64,000 nt of DNA from assembly GCF_016767715.1 (NCBI RefSeq), contig NZ_CP050145.1, positions 1,550,001-1,614,000 of the forward strand. The letters run 5' to 3'. Source of the stretch: Mycobacteroides chelonae (GTDB lineage Bacteria; Actinomycetota; Actinomycetes; Mycobacteriales; Mycobacteriaceae). A program made the position numbers and the translations under genes. Positions 61,537-64,000 of the stretch are shown one piece after another (positions within the stretch are counted from its first letter, which is position 1; the number at the start of each line of letters is the position of its first letter). The notes under the pieces were generated by a model that had not been told where the DNA came from, made no database searches, and worked only from the letters and a program-made list of their open reading frames with translations.

Positions 61537-62367
61537 ATGGATCGGCGAAATGAGTTGGGCGACTTTCTGAAGGCGCGCCGTGCTCTGGTTTCGCCGCGAC
61601 AAGTGGGTCTGCCGGAGGACGAGCCGCGCCGCGTTCTGGGCCTGCGCCGAGAAGAGGTTGCGGCCCTGGCGGGGGTGAGTGCCGACTACTACAGCAGGCT
61701 TGAGCAGGGGCGTGAGCGGCATCCCTCAGAGCAGGTGCTGCGGGCGATTTCCCGGGCGCTGCAGCTGGATACGCACGCGGCTGAACATCTGGCCAGCCTT
61801 GCCCGGCCGTCTGGAGCAGCACCCGATGCGGCTGGCCTACGCGATGCCAGCGAGGGGACCATGAGGATCGTCAACAACGTGGTGCACGCCCCGGCATTGG
61901 TAATCAGCCCGGCGCTGGACATTCTGGCCATGAACACTCGCGCGCAGGCTCTTTACAGTGACTTCTCGGAAGTGGACAACTTGGCGTACATGGTCTTCCT
62001 CGACCCGGTGGCCAGGCAGTTCTACGCAGAATGGGACGACGTTGCGCGGGATACCGCCCGGAATCTGCGCGCGATGTCGGTGTCGTTTCGCGAAGACCCC
62101 CGCGTGGCAGAAGTCGTGGGTGAGTTGACGATTCAGAGCGACGTCTTCACCTTCGTGTGGATGCAGCATGATGTCCGGCCGCGCACGAGCGGGACCAAAC
62201 GCTTCCGCCACAGCCAGGTCGGGGACATCAACCTTCACTACGACAGTTTCGCGGTAGGTGGGGCACCGGGGCAGCAGCTGCTCATCTACTCGGGCGACCC
62301 TGGCAGCGCCGATGCCGATGGGCTTGAGCTGCTGGCCCGGCTTGCGCTGGACCAGCAGCCCGAATAG
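61537..62367 (+). CDS. XRE family regulator with MmyB-like ligand domain
   Basis: The 276-residue protein has an N-terminal helix-turn-helix (LGLRREEVAALAGVSADYYSRLEQGR) and a PAS-like C-domain of the MmyB/MTRLB type (LDILAMNTRAQAL, then QHDVRPRTSGTKRF), found in many actinobacterial regulators beside oxidoreductases, where it can bind small ligands. The ATG at 61537 is assumed; a GAGGAG abuts it, which is closer than usual. It is divergent from an SDR and followed by an aldo/keto reductase and a luciferase-like gene, its probable targets. Confidence 0.88.
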   Translation: MDRRNELGDFLKARRALVSPRQVGLPEDEPRRVLGLRREEVAALAGVSADYYSRLEQGRERHPSEQVLRAISRALQLDTHAAEHLASLARPSGAAPDAAGLRDASEGTMRIVNNVVHAPALVISPALDILAMNTRAQALYSDFSEVDNLAYMVFLDPVARQFYAEWDDVARDTARNLRAMSVSFREDPRVAEVVGELTIQSDVFTFVWMQHDVRPRTSGTKRFRHSQVGDINLHYDSFAVGGAPGQQLLIYSGDPGSADADGLELLARLALDQQPE

Positions 62368-62386
62368 CGGAAAACACATCCAAATC

Positions 62387-62401
62387 CATTTGAGGCAAAT
62401 G
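62387..62401. promoter_or_regulatory. Palindrome upstream of the aldo/keto reductase
   Basis: CATTTG-AGG-CAAATG is a perfect 6-base-arm palindrome 43 bases before the reductase start. The same half-site occurs upstream of the divergent SDR, fitting control of both by the XRE protein. Confidence 0.55.
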
Positions 62402-62444
62402 ATATTCGTCGCCTCTTGAGTTCAGATTGCGCAGGATAGATTTC

Positions 62445-63335
62445 GTGACGTCACAGCAGACCGCTAATGCGGGAACACTCACCATCGGTGGCGACATCAT
62501 CGTCAACAGGCTCGGCTACGGCACGATGCAGCTGACCGGACCAGGTGTGTGGGGGTCGCCGCGAGATCCGGCATCGGCGGTGCGGCTGCTGAAACGCGTG
62601 GTTGAGCTGGGAGTGAATTTCCTGGACACCGCCGATGCGTACGGACCGCAGACCGTCGAAGACTTGATCACCGAAGCGCTGCACCCGTACTCCCGTGATC
62701 TCGTGATCGCCACAAAAGTGGGTATCGCACGCACTGGTCCGGCCGAGTGGGGCTGGATTCCGTTGGGGCGGCCCGAATACTTGCGCCAGCAGACGGAAAT
62801 GAGCCTGCGGCGCCTGAAGCTAGAGCGCATCGACCTACTTCAGTTGCATCGAGTCGATCCCACTGTTCCCTTCGAAGACCAGGTCGGCGAACTCAAGCTC
62901 CTGCGAGACGAAGGCAAGATCCGGCATATCGGGCTCTCAGAAGTCTCGGTGAGCCAGTTGCACGCAGCACGGCAGATCGTGCCCATTGCGTCAGTGCAAA
63001 ACCTGTTCAACCTCGCCAATCGGTCAGCGGCTGACGTGGTGGACTACGCCACTGCCCACGGCATCGCGTTCATCCCATACTTCCCGCTGGCTACCGGGGG
63101 CCTGGAAGGTCCCGGCGGTGCTCTGGATCTCGTGGCGCATGCCCACGGCCGTACCCCAGCGCAGATTGCCCTGGCATGGCTGCTTCGCCGTTCACCGATT
63201 GTGTTGCCGATCCCGGGAACATCGTCGGAAGCGCACCTCGCGCAGAACGTTGCCGCCGCAGACATCACTCTGAGCGATGCCGAGTTCGAGGCCCTTTCCG
63301 CGGCGGTACCGCCGCTGGACGACAAAGAGATTTAG
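62445..63335 (+). CDS. Aldo/keto reductase
   Basis: The 296-residue enzyme is an AKR barrel with Asp/Tyr in DTADAYGPQTVE, Lys in IATKVG, and an LLQLHRVDP strand with the His of the tetrad. The C-terminal IPGTSSEAHLAQNVAA is the cofactor-phosphate site, indicating NADPH. The GTG at 62445 is preferred over the TTG at 62427 because AGGA is 8 bases upstream. It is 4 bases from the next gene, so the two are likely co-transcribed. Confidence 0.87.
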   Translation: MTSQQTANAGTLTIGGDIIVNRLGYGTMQLTGPGVWGSPRDPASAVRLLKRVVELGVNFLDTADAYGPQTVEDLITEALHPYSRDLVIATKVGIARTGPAEWGWIPLGRPEYLRQQTEMSLRRLKLERIDLLQLHRVDPTVPFEDQVGELKLLRDEGKIRHIGLSEVSVSQLHAARQIVPIASVQNLFNLANRSAADVVDYATAHGIAFIPYFPLATGGLEGPGGALDLVAHAHGRTPAQIALAWLLRRSPIVLPIPGTSSEAHLAQNVAAADITLSDAEFEALSAAVPPLDDKEI

Positions 63336-63339
63336 CTTC

Positions 63340-64000
63340 ATGCGGATTGGTGTTTTCACCGCGCTCACTGACGAAAGCCTGGAGCCCGGTGAACTAGCGG
63401 TCGAGATCGAGACGCGCGGTTTCGAATCCCTTTTCGTGCCAGAGCACACGCACATTCCCGTGACGATCGAAGCGATCCATGACGGTTGGGATGAGATACC
63501 CCACGACTATTGCCGCACCCTCGACCCGTTCGTAGCGTTGTCCTTCGCGGCGGCCGCGACGAGGGATCTGCGCATCGGTACCGCTGTGGCGCTGCTTGTC
63601 CAGCGAGATCCGATCACGTTCGCCAAAGAAGCCGCGACCCTGGACAGGGCATCGGGCGGACGGCTGGAACTGGGAATCGGCGTCGGGTGGCTGCGCGAGG
63701 AGATACGAAATCACGGCACCGACCCGCGCACGCGGGTGGCATTGCAGAGCGAGCGCATCCAAGCGGTCAAGAAGATCTGGACGGAAGAAGAGGCCGAATT
63801 CCACGGCAAGTATGTGGCTTTCGGTCCGATCCGTTCCTGGCCCAAGCCTGTTCAACGACCACACCCGCCGGTGTGGTTAGGAGGCTGGGGGCCGTCTACC
63901 CACGAGCGGATACTTGACCACGCCGACGGCTGGATGGCACCGACAATGCTTGGAGTCGAAGAGCTTCAGAAGGGGATCGGCGAACTCAACCTGCTGGCAG
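63340..64000 (+). CDS. Luciferase-like (probably F420-dependent) oxidoreductase, partial
   Basis: The frame starts at the ATG 63340, four bases after the reductase stop, and is open for 220 codons to the window edge. It begins MRIGVFT and carries FVPEHTHIP, LDRASGGRLELGIGVGWL and VWLGGWGPSTHER, the standard signatures of the luciferase-like monooxygenase group, many of which use F420 in mycobacteria. The C-terminus lies outside the window. The substrate is unknown. Confidence 0.9.
   Translation, partial: MRIGVFTALTDESLEPGELAVEIETRGFESLFVPEHTHIPVTIEAIHDGWDEIPHDYCRTLDPFVALSFAAAATRDLRIGTAVALLVQRDPITFAKEAATLDRASGGRLELGIGVGWLREEIRNHGTDPRTRVALQSERIQAVKKIWTEEEAEFHGKYVAFGPIRSWPKPVQRPHPPVWLGGWGPSTHERILDHADGWMAPTMLGVEELQKGIGELNLLA

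Overview
This window looks like a chromosomal segment of a rapidly growing mycobacterium, most likely the Mycobacteroides abscessus/chelonae group. The evidence is a high but not extreme GC content, a very large fatty acid synthase I gene fused head to tail with acpS, an MmpL transporter, mycobacterial lipoproteins and DUF732 proteins, an L,D-transpeptidase of the LdtMt2 type, and many genes that start with GTG or appear leaderless. From memory of M. tuberculosis H37Rv, the backbone Rv2525c-fas-acpS-bcp-Rv2520c-ldtB-orn-Rv2510c-Rv2509-Rv2508c-Rv2507 is recognisable in the same relative order, with extra blocks inserted. I saw no insertion sequence, prophage, CRISPR array or rRNA operon.

Layout. 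1-5312: a PknH-sensor-type lipoprotein, a TetR regulator, a membrane-anchored and a soluble alpha/beta hydrolase, and a Tat-exported DUF1906 protein. 5313-15944: an unusually long non-coding region upstream of fas, then fas and acpS (FAS-I and the enzyme that activates its ACP domain), closed by a long palindrome. 15962-18739: bcp, a tautomerase-like gene and a DHA2 drug exporter in one operon, with DUF3618 divergent. 18811-32547: an accessory block with a pair of paralogous membrane proteins, a methyltransferase/TetR pair, MmpL opposite a NarL-type two-component system, CBS/MgtE-N plus DUF1003, a TetR-controlled SDR plus Baeyer-Villiger-type monooxygenase, and an aldo/keto reductase. 32618-42714: tRNA-Lys, LdtMt2-type transpeptidase, a DivIVA-like coiled-coil protein, tRNA-His, orn, a HerA-type ATPase, an AurF-type diiron oxygenase with its TetR, an SDR, a UMF1-type MFS and an MmpS-like protein. 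42851-46556: a DctA-type carrier, a KimA-type permease and a DUF732 secreted protein. 46579-52647: a sulfur block (sulfatase, Stf0-type sulfotransferase, CysD, CysNC) with a LysR gene upstream. 52770-60518: a small His-rich membrane peptide, an AAA ATPase, several secreted or lipoproteins, Tex, a third member of the membrane family and a second DUF732 protein. 60596-64000: an XRE regulator with an SDR, an aldo/keto reductase and a luciferase-like oxidoreductase that runs off the end.

How genes work together. The fas-acpS overlap ties synthesis of FAS-I to its phosphopantetheinylation. The stf0-cysD-cysNC overlaps tie PAPS production to its use by a sulfotransferase, next to a sulfatase that could recover sulfate. 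Several regulator/target pairs are divergent, with clear palindromes between them (20778, 24886, 29323, 39005, 62387). A recurrent signal is a TANNNT -10 hexamer placed exactly 6-7 bases before the start codon of at least 16 genes. It implies leaderless transcripts and was used here to choose several starts.
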